Position numbers and translations under genes: made by a program | Part shown: positions 52,422-61,254 of the stretch, piece by piece | Layout: each line of letters opens with the position of its first letter | Position numbering within the stretch: the stretch's first letter is position 1 | Source of the DNA: UBA12191 sp964422295 | GTDB taxonomy: Bacteria > Planctomycetota > UBA8108 > UBA1146 | Length of the DNA: 64,000 nt | Assembly (NCBI GenBank): GCA_964422295.1 | Contig: CAYRAM010000009.1 | Coordinates: 35,722 to 99,721 of the forward strand | Reading direction: 5' to 3' | Notes under the pieces: generated by a model | The model's input: only the letters and a program-made list of their open reading frames with translations | Told to the model about the DNA's origin: nothing | Databases searched by the model: none

Positions 52422-55061
52422 TCATCCTTCAATTCCTGAGAGGCCATCCGCCAGTTCCCCGGCCATCGCTGCCAATGCCTCATCGAGCTTATCGAGTGCT
52501 TTCCCGCCTGCCTGGGCCATTTCAGGGCGTCCTCCGCCCCCCCCTCCCAGCAGCCCCGCCCCCAGCTTGGCGATCTTCCCACAGTGAATCTGCCCCTGGG
52601 GAACCTCCTCTGAGGTCCCGCAAATAAACCGGACCCCCTCCTCACCGGTGGAAGCGAGGAGAAAGGCTCGAAGCCCTTTTCTTCTCTTCAGGGAGTCCGC
52701 CGCGACCAACAATTGATCCTGGGGAGCATCATTCCAGTGAGCGACCACCACTTCCCCCGATCCCGCCGGGATCAGTTGACCGTGGCCCCCATCCAGATCT
52801 GCCAACAGATCGCGAACAGGAGCGGCGCCTCCTTTGCCCTCACGAAGTTGGCGATTTTCTTTCACAACAACGTTGAGGCGATCCCGGAGCTCATCCCTGG
52901 AACTCTTCAGTGTCAGTGCCAACTCTTGCAGCAAATCTTCATTTTCGCGCATGCGGCGCGCACCCTCGGCGCCAGTCAGTGCTTCCACCCGACGCACTCC
53001 TGAAGAAACACTTCCTTCCGAAGTGATCATCATGGGGCCGATCTCGCCCGTGTGGACGCAGTGGATTCCACCGCAGAGTTCTATCGAAAAGTCACCGATC
53101 TCCACCATGCGAACCTTGTCACCGTACTTCTCTCCGAAGAGAGCCATCGCTCCGCGATTCTTTGCTTCATCGATGGGAACATCGGAATGTATGCAGACTT
53201 CCTGATCGAGAAGGATCCAATCCTGAACGATTCCCTCCACCTCTGACAACTGCTCAGGCGAGACCTTCTCATAATGACTGATATCAAATCTCAGCCGCTC
53301 CGGAGAGACGAGAGAACCCTTTTGCTGGACGTGATCCCCGACCACTTTACGAAGAGCAGCGTGTAATAGGTGCGTAGCAGTGTGATTTCTCTGGATGTGT
53401 AACCTGCGCTGCAGATCCACACAGGCATGGACAGTTTCACCCGCCTGCAAGCCTTCCACATCGATCCCTGAGAGATCGACGATGTGGAAATACGTGCCCT
53501 GACCATCCTTTTGGCAATCGATGACCTGGAGTCGTTGGTCACCCATCTGGATCGTGCCGGTATCCGCAACTTGCCCGCCCGACTCTGCGTAGAAGGGAGT
53601 TCGATCAAGGATAATTGTTCCGCGATCACCATCCTCACTGCAGGAGAGCAATTGGGCCTCCCCCTCTCCGGTGGAATAACCGAGGAATTCAGTCTCTCCC
53701 CATTCACCTGAGATTTCTTTCGTATCACTTCCTTGAACCATGACACCAACCTTGTTGCCGACTCTGCTGCGAGTGCGTTGTTCTTCCATCAGTTTCTCGA
53801 ATCCGGGTCGATCCACTTCCAGATTGACTTCCCGTGCCATCTGCTCAGTCAAATCGATGGGGAAACCGCAGGAATCGTGGAGAAAAAATGCCGCCGGCGC
53901 GGGAAACTGTTCCCCCTCTGAAACTGTCATCTGGGCCACTTCTTCATCGAAACGGGTCATTCCCGTCTTCAGCGTGCGCAGAAACTGCTCCTCTTCCTTG
54001 AAGATTAACTTCGTGATCAGTTCCTGACGCTCCAGCAACTCAGGGAATGCCTCCCCCATCTCGGATGACAACAGGGGAACCAGTTCGTGAAGAAAAGGCT
54101 GCTCCATCCCGAGCTTGTACCCATATCGGCTCGCTCTTCTGAGAATTCTGCGTAGGACATAGCCGCGCTCTTCATTCGAGGGGAATGCACCATCGGCGAT
54201 GGCAAAGGAAAGACTGCGGATGTGATCGGAGATCACCCTGTGGGGAATTCCATCCGGTCCGCCAACAGGAGGGACCCCCGTGATCTCACCGATTCCGTCG
54301 ATGAGAGTCGCCAAAAGATCTGTTTCGTAGACGTCATCCTTGTCTTGCATGATCATGGTGATGCGCTCAAGGCCCATCCCAGTATCGATACTCGGCTTCG
54401 GCAATACGATCCGATCTCCGGGACCCCGCTGTTCAAACTGCATGAAGACCAGATTCCAAATCTCCATCCAGCGGTCGCAATCACAGACGCCGAGTGCACA
54501 ATCTGGACCGCATGAACGTTCTTCTCCACGATCGACATGCAACTCGGAACAGGGTCCGCACGGACCGGTATCACCCATCGACCAGAAGTTGTCCTTGACC
54601 CCGAGTCCGACGATTCGGTCTGCGGATACCCCGACCTGATCGCGCCAGATCTCTCGGGCTTCGTCATCCTCTTCAAAAATTGAAATCCACAGGCGGTCCG
54701 CATCGATACCATACCGCTCTGTGATCAACTCCCATGCCCAAGAGCACGCTTCCTTCTTGAAATAATCACCAAAGGAGAAATTCCCCAGCATTTCAAAGAA
54801 GGTCAGATGGCGGGCGGTATAGCCAACATTTTCCAGGTCGTTGTGTTTGCCTCCGGCCCGGATGCACTTTTGGGAGGAGCAAGCCCTTGGGATCTCGCGG
54901 ACCTCCTGGCCCGTGAACACCCCTTTAAACTGGTTCATGCCAGCGTTGGTGAAGAGCAGGGTGGGATCGTCATGGGGAACCACTGGGCTCGAAGTCACCC
55001 GTTCGTGACCAAGAGACTCGAAGTAATCGAGAAACAGAGTGCGGATCTCTTTCACTCGCAT
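52422..55061 (-). CDS. alaS: Alanyl-tRNA synthetase
   Basis: 879 residues, full length. Class II catalytic core at the N-terminus (RTLFLDYFESLGHERV, FTNAGMNQFKGVF, GYTARHLTFFEMLGNFSFG). The editing domain has the zinc ligands in RNHTATHLLHAAL and CGGIHCVHTGEIG. The C-Ala domain with a DHHA1-type Gly-rich segment (GAGLLGGGGGGRPEMAQAGG) ends the protein. Also notable is a Cys-rich stretch after the core, CGPDCALGVCDCDRW. The ATG at 55061 has only a weak SD. Downstream of the PfkB kinase gene by 126 nt. Confidence 0.98.
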   Translation of the reverse strand: MRVKEIRTLFLDYFESLGHERVTSSPVVPHDDPTLLFTNAGMNQFKGVFTGQEVREIPRACSSQKCIRAGGKHNDLENVGYTARHLTFFEMLGNFSFGDYFKKEACSWAWELITERYGIDADRLWISIFEEDDEAREIWRDQVGVSADRIVGLGVKDNFWSMGDTGPCGPCSELHVDRGEERSCGPDCALGVCDCDRWMEIWNLVFMQFEQRGPGDRIVLPKPSIDTGMGLERITMIMQDKDDVYETDLLATLIDGIGEITGVPPVGGPDGIPHRVISDHIRSLSFAIADGAFPSNEERGYVLRRILRRASRYGYKLGMEQPFLHELVPLLSSEMGEAFPELLERQELITKLIFKEEEQFLRTLKTGMTRFDEEVAQMTVSEGEQFPAPAAFFLHDSCGFPIDLTEQMAREVNLEVDRPGFEKLMEEQRTRSRVGNKVGVMVQGSDTKEISGEWGETEFLGYSTGEGEAQLLSCSEDGDRGTIILDRTPFYAESGGQVADTGTIQMGDQRLQVIDCQKDGQGTYFHIVDLSGIDVEGLQAGETVHACVDLQRRLHIQRNHTATHLLHAALRKVVGDHVQQKGSLVSPERLRFDISHYEKVSPEQLSEVEGIVQDWILLDQEVCIHSDVPIDEAKNRGAMALFGEKYGDKVRMVEIGDFSIELCGGIHCVHTGEIGPMMITSEGSVSSGVRRVEALTGAEGARRMRENEDLLQELALTLKSSRDELRDRLNVVVKENRQLREGKGGAAPVRDLLADLDGGHGQLIPAGSGEVVVAHWNDAPQDQLLVAADSLKRRKGLRAFLLASTGEEGVRFICGTSEEVPQGQIHCGKIAKLGAGLLGGGGGGRPEMAQAGGKALDKLDEALAAMAGELADGLSGIEG

Positions 55062-55187
55062 GTTCGCTGCTCTTTCTGGGAAACCCTGCTTCTAGGTGTT
55101 TCCCTTTCTCCCAATTCGGTCACCGAAACTGCGAAGTCATCGTCGTGTTTCTGCATCAATTCTTCAAGGACTCCCCTGCGGCACTGC

Positions 55188-56117
55188 TCAGATGATCTGG
55201 GGAATCTGGACCGCATCCAGTTCCACCATACTTCTGTACTCCTCGAATCGCTCCTGAAGATCTGCGGCGCCGATCTCATTCAGCCCTTCGACCCCAAAGC
55301 CCTGGCAGCAGAAGGAAGCGGTCACGGTTCCCCAGGCGACAGCGACCTTAAGGCCGGTGAGATCGGTCCGATCACTCTTCATCAGGCAACCCATGAGTCC
55401 TCCTGCAAAGGAATCTCCGGCACCGGTGGGATCGATCACATTGGCCAGTGGCAGGGCAGGCAATGCCACTTCACCCCCTTCATGGGAGATCAGGGCACCA
55501 TGTTGCCCCCTTTTGATGATCACATAACGGGGACCCATTTCACGAATCTTGCGACCGGCAAGGATCACATTCTTTTCCCCGGACAGTTGCTGAGATTCTT
55601 CATCGTTGAGAACCAATGCATCCACTCGTCCCAGCAGTGACTCCAAATCAGTACGGGAGATATCGATCCACAGATCCATAGTATCGACCACGGTGAAGGG
55701 AGAAGCAGATACCTGGTCGAGAACACTCGCCTGGGTCAAGGGTGGACCGTTTCCGAGGAACAGGAATCGGGTATCACGGTAGGTTGGGGGAAGATCCGGT
55801 TTGAAGTTTTCGAAGACATTCAGATCGACGCTGAGGGTCTCTCTGTGATCCATGTCGTCAAAGTATTTTCCGGACCAACGAAAGGTTTTCCCGCCCTCGA
55901 TCACTTCCAAACCATCCAGACAAACCCCTCTGGCTGAGAGCAATTGCCGATGATTGTCGGGGAAATCTTCACCGACCACTCCGACCAGGTGGACCTCTCC
56001 AAAGTAGGACGCAGCCATCGCAAAATGAACTGCTGAGCCACCGAGGGCATTTTCCAATGCTCCATCCGGAGTCTCGATGCTGTCGAATGCAACGCTTCCT
56101 ACGACCACAAGGGACAT
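55188..56117 (-). CDS. PfkB-family carbohydrate/nucleoside kinase
   Basis: 309 residues from ATG 56117 (GAGG upstream; the frame to 56183 overlaps xseB and is rejected). The ribokinase-fold signature 2 with catalytic Asp is NVIDPTGAGDSFAGGLMG; the N-terminal VVGSVAFDSIETPDG..NALGGSAVHFAMAA is signature 1. KYFDDMDHRETLSVDL lies in the substrate lid. The substrate cannot be determined: sugars, nucleosides or hydroxymethylpyrimidine-type substrates are all possible. Located between xseB and alaS. Confidence 0.9.
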   Translation of the reverse strand: MSLVVVGSVAFDSIETPDGALENALGGSAVHFAMAASYFGEVHLVGVVGEDFPDNHRQLLSARGVCLDGLEVIEGGKTFRWSGKYFDDMDHRETLSVDLNVFENFKPDLPPTYRDTRFLFLGNGPPLTQASVLDQVSASPFTVVDTMDLWIDISRTDLESLLGRVDALVLNDEESQQLSGEKNVILAGRKIREMGPRYVIIKRGQHGALISHEGGEVALPALPLANVIDPTGAGDSFAGGLMGCLMKSDRTDLTGLKVAVAWGTVTASFCCQGFGVEGLNEIGAADLQERFEEYRSMVELDAVQIPQII

Positions 56118-56154
56118 GTCGATCCTCTCCTGGATCTGCGATCCTGTACTTTCA

Positions 56155-56391
56155 TCAATCCTCTTCCTCATCGACCACCTCATCTTCAGCGAGGCGGACG
56201 GAGACCTCCTTGACGCGCAGTTCAGCGTGCTTCAGGCGGTCACCGCAAATTTTCAGCAGCTCTGCCGCTCTTTCGACATCATCCGCCAAGGCATCGACAT
56301 CGACTTCCCTGGCATCTTCGATCCGATCCAGAATGGCATCAATTTCTTCGCTGGCTTCCAGGTAACCGGGTTCTTTCTTTTTGGCAGCCAT
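56155..56391 (-). CDS. xseB: Exodeoxyribonuclease VII small subunit
   Basis: 78 residues, acidic and helical: YLEASEEIDAILDRIEDARE..VDALADDVERAAELLKICGDRL is the family pattern of a helical hairpin that binds the XseA C-terminal helices. The C-terminus is Glu/Asp-rich. It follows xseA by 161 nt and precedes the PfkB kinase. Confidence 0.93.
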   Translation of the reverse strand: MAAKKKEPGYLEASEEIDAILDRIEDAREVDVDALADDVERAAELLKICGDRLKHAELRVKEVSVRLAEDEVVDEEED

Positions 56392-56552
56392 GGTCGAATC
56401 TTGCTCCTTCAGTCATTTCGATCCTGCAATCTCAGGACCGCTGGTATCCACTCGATCTACCCGATGGGCCAGTTTATCGCTCGAGCTCACCAGGGAACAG
56501 GCCCACCGAAGCAAAGATCCACACTTTCGAGGGCATAAAATCGAATTCGGAC

Positions 56553-58289
56553 TCAATCGACATGTGCGTCGACCGATCCATCCTTGAGGCGAATGTGGAT
56601 TCTGTCTCCGGTGGTGACGTCCCCCGTCTCGCGAACCGTTTCCCCGGCAGCATTTTTGATCCATGCGTAGCCGCGGCCGAGAACATTTCTCGGATCCGCA
56701 GCCCGATTCCTGCGTTGGCGAACTTCGAGCCTTTCACGCTCCATCTCCAAGCGGGTTGCGGCTACCTGATCGAGCCGCTCACGACCCTGCTGAAGACTCG
56801 TTCGGCCATCGACGAGTTGCTTGGTTGCAGCGGATCGGAGGCGCTGAATACGCACACCCCAATTCACCTTTTCCAGATTGGTGCGGGCAGAGATTCGAGA
56901 CTTCCACAGGCGTAGCCGGGTCAGCAAGGCTTCCTTCTCCTGGCGAATCGTCCTCACCAGTTGACGTCTGCAACGAATCCCCTGTGCCTCGCACCTGTCT
57001 GCCGCTATAGCAACGGCTCTTCCTGCCCTCATGAGCAACCTCTGCTGATCTCCACGTAACCTCTGTTGCTCTCCATCGATCATCGCTTGCGACCGATCAC
57101 AGATGGTACCGACTGTGACCAACACCGTTTCCCAGGATTCCTGAACTTGTGACACCAGAAACTGCCCCACTGCAGTGGGGGTCTTTTCCGAGTGAGCCAA
57201 CTCATCCAGTACTGATCGATCCGCATGGTGTCCGATGCCAACGATCACCTTTAACGGATGCAGTGCAACAGCGCGGGCAAGGTCGAGAGTGTCAAAAGCC
57301 ATCAGATCAGTTTTTGATCCTCCTCCGCGAATCACCACGACCACATCGAACTGAGCAGATCGGGCTGAAAAGTATTCGAGGGCCCCCAGCAATTCCTGCT
57401 CGGCGGCTTCCCCCTGCACCCTCGCTCCGTGCATGGTCACTTCGAAGGCGAATCCGGAAATTTCCAACTCATCGATGAAATCTTTCCAGGCATCGCTTCC
57501 AGGGCTGGTGACGACACCCACTCTGAGGGGAACCGCTGGCATCTCCCGATCGAGGTTTTCGCGTTCAATCCCAAGACGGCGAATCTCGGCCAGGATCTCT
57601 TCGCGACGTCTGGCCAATTCTCCCAGGGTAAAGCCGGGGTCGATCTCGTCGATGACGACCTGGAATTGACCTCTGGCGACGTACAGATCGAGGCTGACCC
57701 TGACGCGAATCTTCAATCCGTCTTCCAGGGGAGTGCCATTTTCCTCGAGCTTGCGAAAGGACTTGTCATTGCGGAAGTTCCACATCACCGCCGAAACAGC
57801 GGCCGCTGGGCGATCCTCTCCCTCCTCTTTTTCGACGAGGCGGAAGTACAGATGCGATGCAGAACTCCCCCTGTCCAGGCTGCGATCCACTCCCATGACC
57901 TCCCCCTGCAACCACAGAGTCCGGGGAAGGCCCTGCAGGATCGCTGCACGCACCTCTTGATTGAGTCTTGATACGGACCAGTCTGCGGCTGATCCGCCGG
58001 CGAAGGCTTCTCCAGCCTCCTCCTTGATCATCTCCGACTCCTGGGTCAATCCTGCGATACCCTCGATTTCACCATTGAGCAATTTTTCGACTTCGGGGGC
58101 GGCTTCAAACCCCAGTGGGATCAGCCGACGCCCAGCCTCCCCCGCACTGGCCACGGGGATAGACCAGAACTTTTCCTCCCGATGCCATTGGCGACCCCCG
58201 ATCAATTTCACCTCGGCGAGCAACATCGGGTCATAGGGGAATCGGATGCGAATGCGGCCCTGTTCAGCCCACCATTCCAAAATCTTCAT
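56553..58289 (-). CDS. xseA: Exodeoxyribonuclease VII large subunit with HARP-like N-terminal extension
   Basis: Single-strand-specific exonuclease. 578 residues, longer than the usual 400-450. The OB-fold (about 105-205, WSVSRLNQEVRAAILQGLPR) and catalytic domain (VGVVTSPGSDAWKDFIDEL, VVIRGGGSKTDLMAFD, VIVGIGHHADRSVLDELAH) are standard, followed by long coiled-coil helices and the C-terminal segment LGRGYAWIKN. The first 60 residues (IRIRFPYDPMLLAEVKLIGG, then RQWHREEKFWSIP) resemble the HARP/SNF2-accessory motif PYdP..v..iKxipGRxWd...K.W.iP. ATG 58289 has GGAGAAGG upstream. Divergent from purH. Confidence 0.93.
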   Translation of the reverse strand: MKILEWWAEQGRIRIRFPYDPMLLAEVKLIGGRQWHREEKFWSIPVASAGEAGRRLIPLGFEAAPEVEKLLNGEIEGIAGLTQESEMIKEEAGEAFAGGSAADWSVSRLNQEVRAAILQGLPRTLWLQGEVMGVDRSLDRGSSASHLYFRLVEKEEGEDRPAAAVSAVMWNFRNDKSFRKLEENGTPLEDGLKIRVRVSLDLYVARGQFQVVIDEIDPGFTLGELARRREEILAEIRRLGIERENLDREMPAVPLRVGVVTSPGSDAWKDFIDELEISGFAFEVTMHGARVQGEAAEQELLGALEYFSARSAQFDVVVVIRGGGSKTDLMAFDTLDLARAVALHPLKVIVGIGHHADRSVLDELAHSEKTPTAVGQFLVSQVQESWETVLVTVGTICDRSQAMIDGEQQRLRGDQQRLLMRAGRAVAIAADRCEAQGIRCRRQLVRTIRQEKEALLTRLRLWKSRISARTNLEKVNWGVRIQRLRSAATKQLVDGRTSLQQGRERLDQVAATRLEMERERLEVRQRRNRAADPRNVLGRGYAWIKNAAGETVRETGDVTTGDRIHIRLKDGSVDAHVD

Positions 58290-58452
58290 CGACCTTCTCC
58301 CCTCGCTCGCTGGACCATGCCCCCTCGTCGGGCTAACATCCACCTTCGAGTTTGCGTTCTTCAGATTGAAACCTCAAGGTCCGGGTGTTCTCCGGAATCC
58401 AGTCGGTGCCCGTCAAAGGGTCTCCAGCCAGCAATGAAGGGGCAAGGAGTGA

Positions 58453-60048
58453 ATGTCCAGCCAAGACGATGAAATCGCAGAGGGCCTGCGCATGATCCGC
58501 AGGGCTCTCGTTACCGTGAGTGACAAATCCGGAGTCGTCGATTTTTGCCAGCAAATGGTCTCCATGGGGATCGAAATCCTCTCCACCGGGGGAACGGCAA
58601 AGACGCTGCGGGAAGCGGGAGTTCCTGTTCGCCCGGTGGAAGACGTGACCGGCTTCCCTGAAATGATGGATGGCCGCATCAAAACACTCCATCCACGGAT
58701 CCATGGCGGCTTGCTCGCTCGCCGCTCTGTGACTGCAGATCTGGAATCATGTGACGAGTACGGGATTCCTCCCATCGATCTCCTCGTCGTCAATCTTTAT
58801 CCCTTCGAAAGGACTGCGGCCTCCGGTGCATCCTTCGCCGAGACGATCGAGCAGATCGATATCGGTGGGCCGGCAATGGTCCGAGCCGCTGCCAAGAATC
58901 ACCCCGATGTGGCGGTGGTGGTCGACCCCGGAAGTTACCCGGCATTGATCAACGAACTCACAGAGAGTGATGGTCAGCTGTGTAGCGACACCCGCAATCG
59001 CCTGGCGCTGGAAGCATTCCGCAGGACCGCTGCTTACGATGCATCCATCTCCAATTGGTTGGGTCAACAGTTGGAGGGGCCCTTCCCTGCAACGGTCACC
59101 GAACAGTGGTATCAAGTGGGGGGATTGCGCTACGGTGAGAACCCCCACCAGGAAGCCGCCTGGTACCAGCGCAATGACGGCGACAGTTTTTCCATCGCCG
59201 AAGCAATCTGTCACGGAGGCAAAGCTCTCTCCTACAACAATATTCTCGACGCAGCCGCTGCCATCGACTGCTGCCGCGGTCTCGAAGGGACCGCTGCAGT
59301 GATCGTCAAACACTGCTTGCCCTGTGGAGCTGCTGAAGCCGATACCATCGACAACGCATTCTCTGCGGCCCTCGCCGGAGACCCGATCAGTGCCTTTGGC
59401 GGGATCCTTGCGCTGTCGGGAGAGTTGACGGTCGAACTTGCACGCAAGATCAGCACACCCGACCACTTCTTTGAAGTGATCCACGCTCCCTCCTATCAGG
59501 AAGGGAGTATCGAAGCCTTACAAAGCGGAGCCAAGTGGGGCCATTCTTGCAGAATCCTTGAAGGGGGTTACTTCGCTGACGAAGGAGCCGTACCTATCGA
59601 AGCTCGTGCCGTCCCGGGGGCAATGCTCCTGCAGACCCGCGATCTCCCCACCCGGACCCGCAATGACTTTGAAGTGGCGACCGACAGGAAACCCACAGAA
59701 GAAGAATGGCGCGACCTGCTCTTCGGCTGGAGAGTGCTGCCCCATGTCCGCTCAAACGGGATCCTGCTCGCCCAGTCGAACGCTGTGGTCGGAGTCGGAG
59801 CAGGGCAACCCAGTCGGGTAGATGCCGTTCACATCGCTTGTCGCAAGGCAGGAAAGAAGGCAACGGGATCCGCATTGTCATCCGATGCGTTCTTCCCATT
59901 CCCGGATGGGGTCGAAGCAGCCATCGAAGCCGGAGTCACTGCGGTGATTCAGCCCGGAGGTTCACGCAGGGACGGTGAGGTCATCGAGGCCGCAAACAAA
60001 GCCGGCATCACCATGGTCTTCACCGGAGAGAGACACTTCCGTCACTAG
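58453..60048 (+). CDS. purH: Bifunctional AICAR transformylase/IMP cyclohydrolase
   Basis: Last two steps of IMP synthesis. 531 residues. The N-terminal MGS-like cyclohydrolase domain (about 15-150) has RALVTVSDKSGVVDF, LSTGGTAKTLREAG and FPEMMDGRIKTLHPRIHGG; the C-terminal transformylase (about 200-531) has LRYGENPHQEAAWY, GKALSYNNILDA and the DAFFPFPDGVE end region. The usual KHxNPCG loop reads VKHCLPCG. ATG 58453 has AAGGAG upstream. It starts a rightward run with a small membrane gene and lepB. Confidence 0.97.
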   Translation: MSSQDDEIAEGLRMIRRALVTVSDKSGVVDFCQQMVSMGIEILSTGGTAKTLREAGVPVRPVEDVTGFPEMMDGRIKTLHPRIHGGLLARRSVTADLESCDEYGIPPIDLLVVNLYPFERTAASGASFAETIEQIDIGGPAMVRAAAKNHPDVAVVVDPGSYPALINELTESDGQLCSDTRNRLALEAFRRTAAYDASISNWLGQQLEGPFPATVTEQWYQVGGLRYGENPHQEAAWYQRNDGDSFSIAEAICHGGKALSYNNILDAAAAIDCCRGLEGTAAVIVKHCLPCGAAEADTIDNAFSAALAGDPISAFGGILALSGELTVELARKISTPDHFFEVIHAPSYQEGSIEALQSGAKWGHSCRILEGGYFADEGAVPIEARAVPGAMLLQTRDLPTRTRNDFEVATDRKPTEEEWRDLLFGWRVLPHVRSNGILLAQSNAVVGVGAGQPSRVDAVHIACRKAGKKATGSALSSDAFFPFPDGVEAAIEAGVTAVIQPGGSRRDGEVIEAANKAGITMVFTGERHFRH

Positions 60049-60055
60049 GAGTGGA

Positions 60056-60553
60056 ATGAAATCGATCATCGCATTTCTGAAAGCAGTCCGGATCCTGTGG
60101 ATCTCCCTCTACTGGGTCTGTCTCGTCGTCGTCCTCGATTTCAATCTTGGACTGTACGACTGGGTCACCAGCACCATCTTCAGCTCAGAAGGCTTTTTCC
60201 GGTTTGTCATCGCACTGCTTGTGGGTGGTTTGCTGATGGAGCATTCCCTGGGAGTGCTGACTCGCAAACGTCAGAGCATCATGGCCCGATCCCTGATTCA
60301 ATTGCAGCCGGGGCTGCGCCACGATGGTGCGGTCAGCATTCTGATCAATGCCTTAGAAAACTCGGAAGCGGAAACAGCGGAAACGATACACAAGGAGTTG
60401 GTGCGTCTGACCGGGCAGGATTTTGGCCAGGATGTCGAACAGTGGAGAGGCTGGCTCCGGAGTCAGGAGCAGAAGGTCCAGGGTTCGCCCCTCTTCGCCA
60501 AGACTCCTGCAAAGGAGATGGGCAACTCTGACGGTGAAACGGATCCCGCATGA
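60056..60553 (+). CDS. Small membrane protein with helical C-terminus
   Basis: 165 residues, no family recognised. Two hydrophobic segments (about 8-30, LKAVRILWISLYWVCLVVVL; 44-62, FFRFVIALLVGGLLM) precede a helical HEAT-like segment (SLIQLQPGLRHDGAVSILIN..EAETAETIHKELVRLTGQ). AGGAGTGGA lies directly before ATG 60056, and the end overlaps lepB (ATGA at 60550). The close packing suggests an accessory role in the same membrane process, but this is a guess. Confidence 0.75.
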   Translation: MKSIIAFLKAVRILWISLYWVCLVVVLDFNLGLYDWVTSTIFSSEGFFRFVIALLVGGLLMEHSLGVLTRKRQSIMARSLIQLQPGLRHDGAVSILINALENSEAETAETIHKELVRLTGQDFGQDVEQWRGWLRSQEQKVQGSPLFAKTPAKEMGNSDGETDPA

Positions 60554-61167
60554 GTGGATTTGAATCACCCCCTGATCCCCTGGAGAGGACGCCCAATGCT
60601 CCGCAAGAGGACCATCCAACCGAGGATCCCTCAGGGCCCCCCCGGCGCATGAATCCACTGAAGCGGCTGTCTCTGGAAGTCCTGCTTGTGGTGAGCATCG
60701 CCTTCCCTCTTGCGCTGGTGCTCCACACCTTCGTGACGCAGGTCTACGCTATCAGCGGCCATTCGATGGAACCAACCCTCTTCGATGGGGAACGGGTCAT
60801 GGTCGACAAGATCAGCCCAGCTATCACCGAGATCTCCCATGGAGATCTGATCATCTTTTCTTCACCGGAGGACGATTCCAAAAACCTGATCAAACGAGTC
60901 ATCGGTCTCGCCGGAGACAAAATCGAATTGATCGGAGAGATGGTCTACATCAATGACAAACCGCTCCAAGAAAGTTACACCCGACGCACCATCTTCCCGC
61001 AGAAACCTGGAGAATCGATCGTCGTCGAAGATGGATACATGTTTGTTCTCGGAGACAACCGTCCTCAGAGTCGTGACAGTCGCGATTTCGGCACCGTCGA
61101 TGTCGATCAGGTGAAGGGCAGAGTTCTGCTGAGGCTCTGGCCCCTGGATGCCCTGACTCTCTTCTGA
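60550..61167 (+). CDS. lepB: Signal peptidase I
   Basis: Cleaves Sec/Tat signal peptides at the outer face of the inner membrane. 205 residues: an acidic, Pro-rich cytoplasmic N-terminus, one TM (about 41-62), the catalytic Ser72 in ISGHSMEPTL, catalytic Lys115 in LIKRVIGLAGD, and the box E-like GDNRPQSRDSRDFGTV. The single TM and short size are of the Gram-positive/planctomycete type rather than the two-TM E. coli type. Ends at a bidirectional terminator. Confidence 0.96.
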   Translation: MSGFESPPDPLERTPNAPQEDHPTEDPSGPPRRMNPLKRLSLEVLLVVSIAFPLALVLHTFVTQVYAISGHSMEPTLFDGERVMVDKISPAITEISHGDLIIFSSPEDDSKNLIKRVIGLAGDKIELIGEMVYINDKPLQESYTRRTIFPQKPGESIVVEDGYMFVLGDNRPQSRDSRDFGTVDVDQVKGRVLLRLWPLDALTLF

Positions 61168-61196
61168 TCCAGCGATCAGCAAAGTTCCGAAACAAA

Positions 61197-61235
61197 AAAA
61201 GGCAGAAGCACTCGGTGAGAGTGCTTCTGCCTTTT
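61197..61235. terminator. Bidirectional rho-independent terminator
   Basis: A perfect 13-bp stem GGCAGAAGCACTC/GAGTGCTTCTGCC with a GGTGA loop is flanked by an A-run (61193-61200) and a T-run (61232-61235). It serves the convergent lepB and outer-membrane-protein genes. Confidence 0.95.
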
Positions 61236-61254
61236 GCTCATGAATGATGAAGGG

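Noticed and set aside
54807..55640. 277-codon plus-strand ORF across the alaS/pfkB junction
   Set aside because: It spans the intergenic gap and both genes antisense and resembles no protein family.
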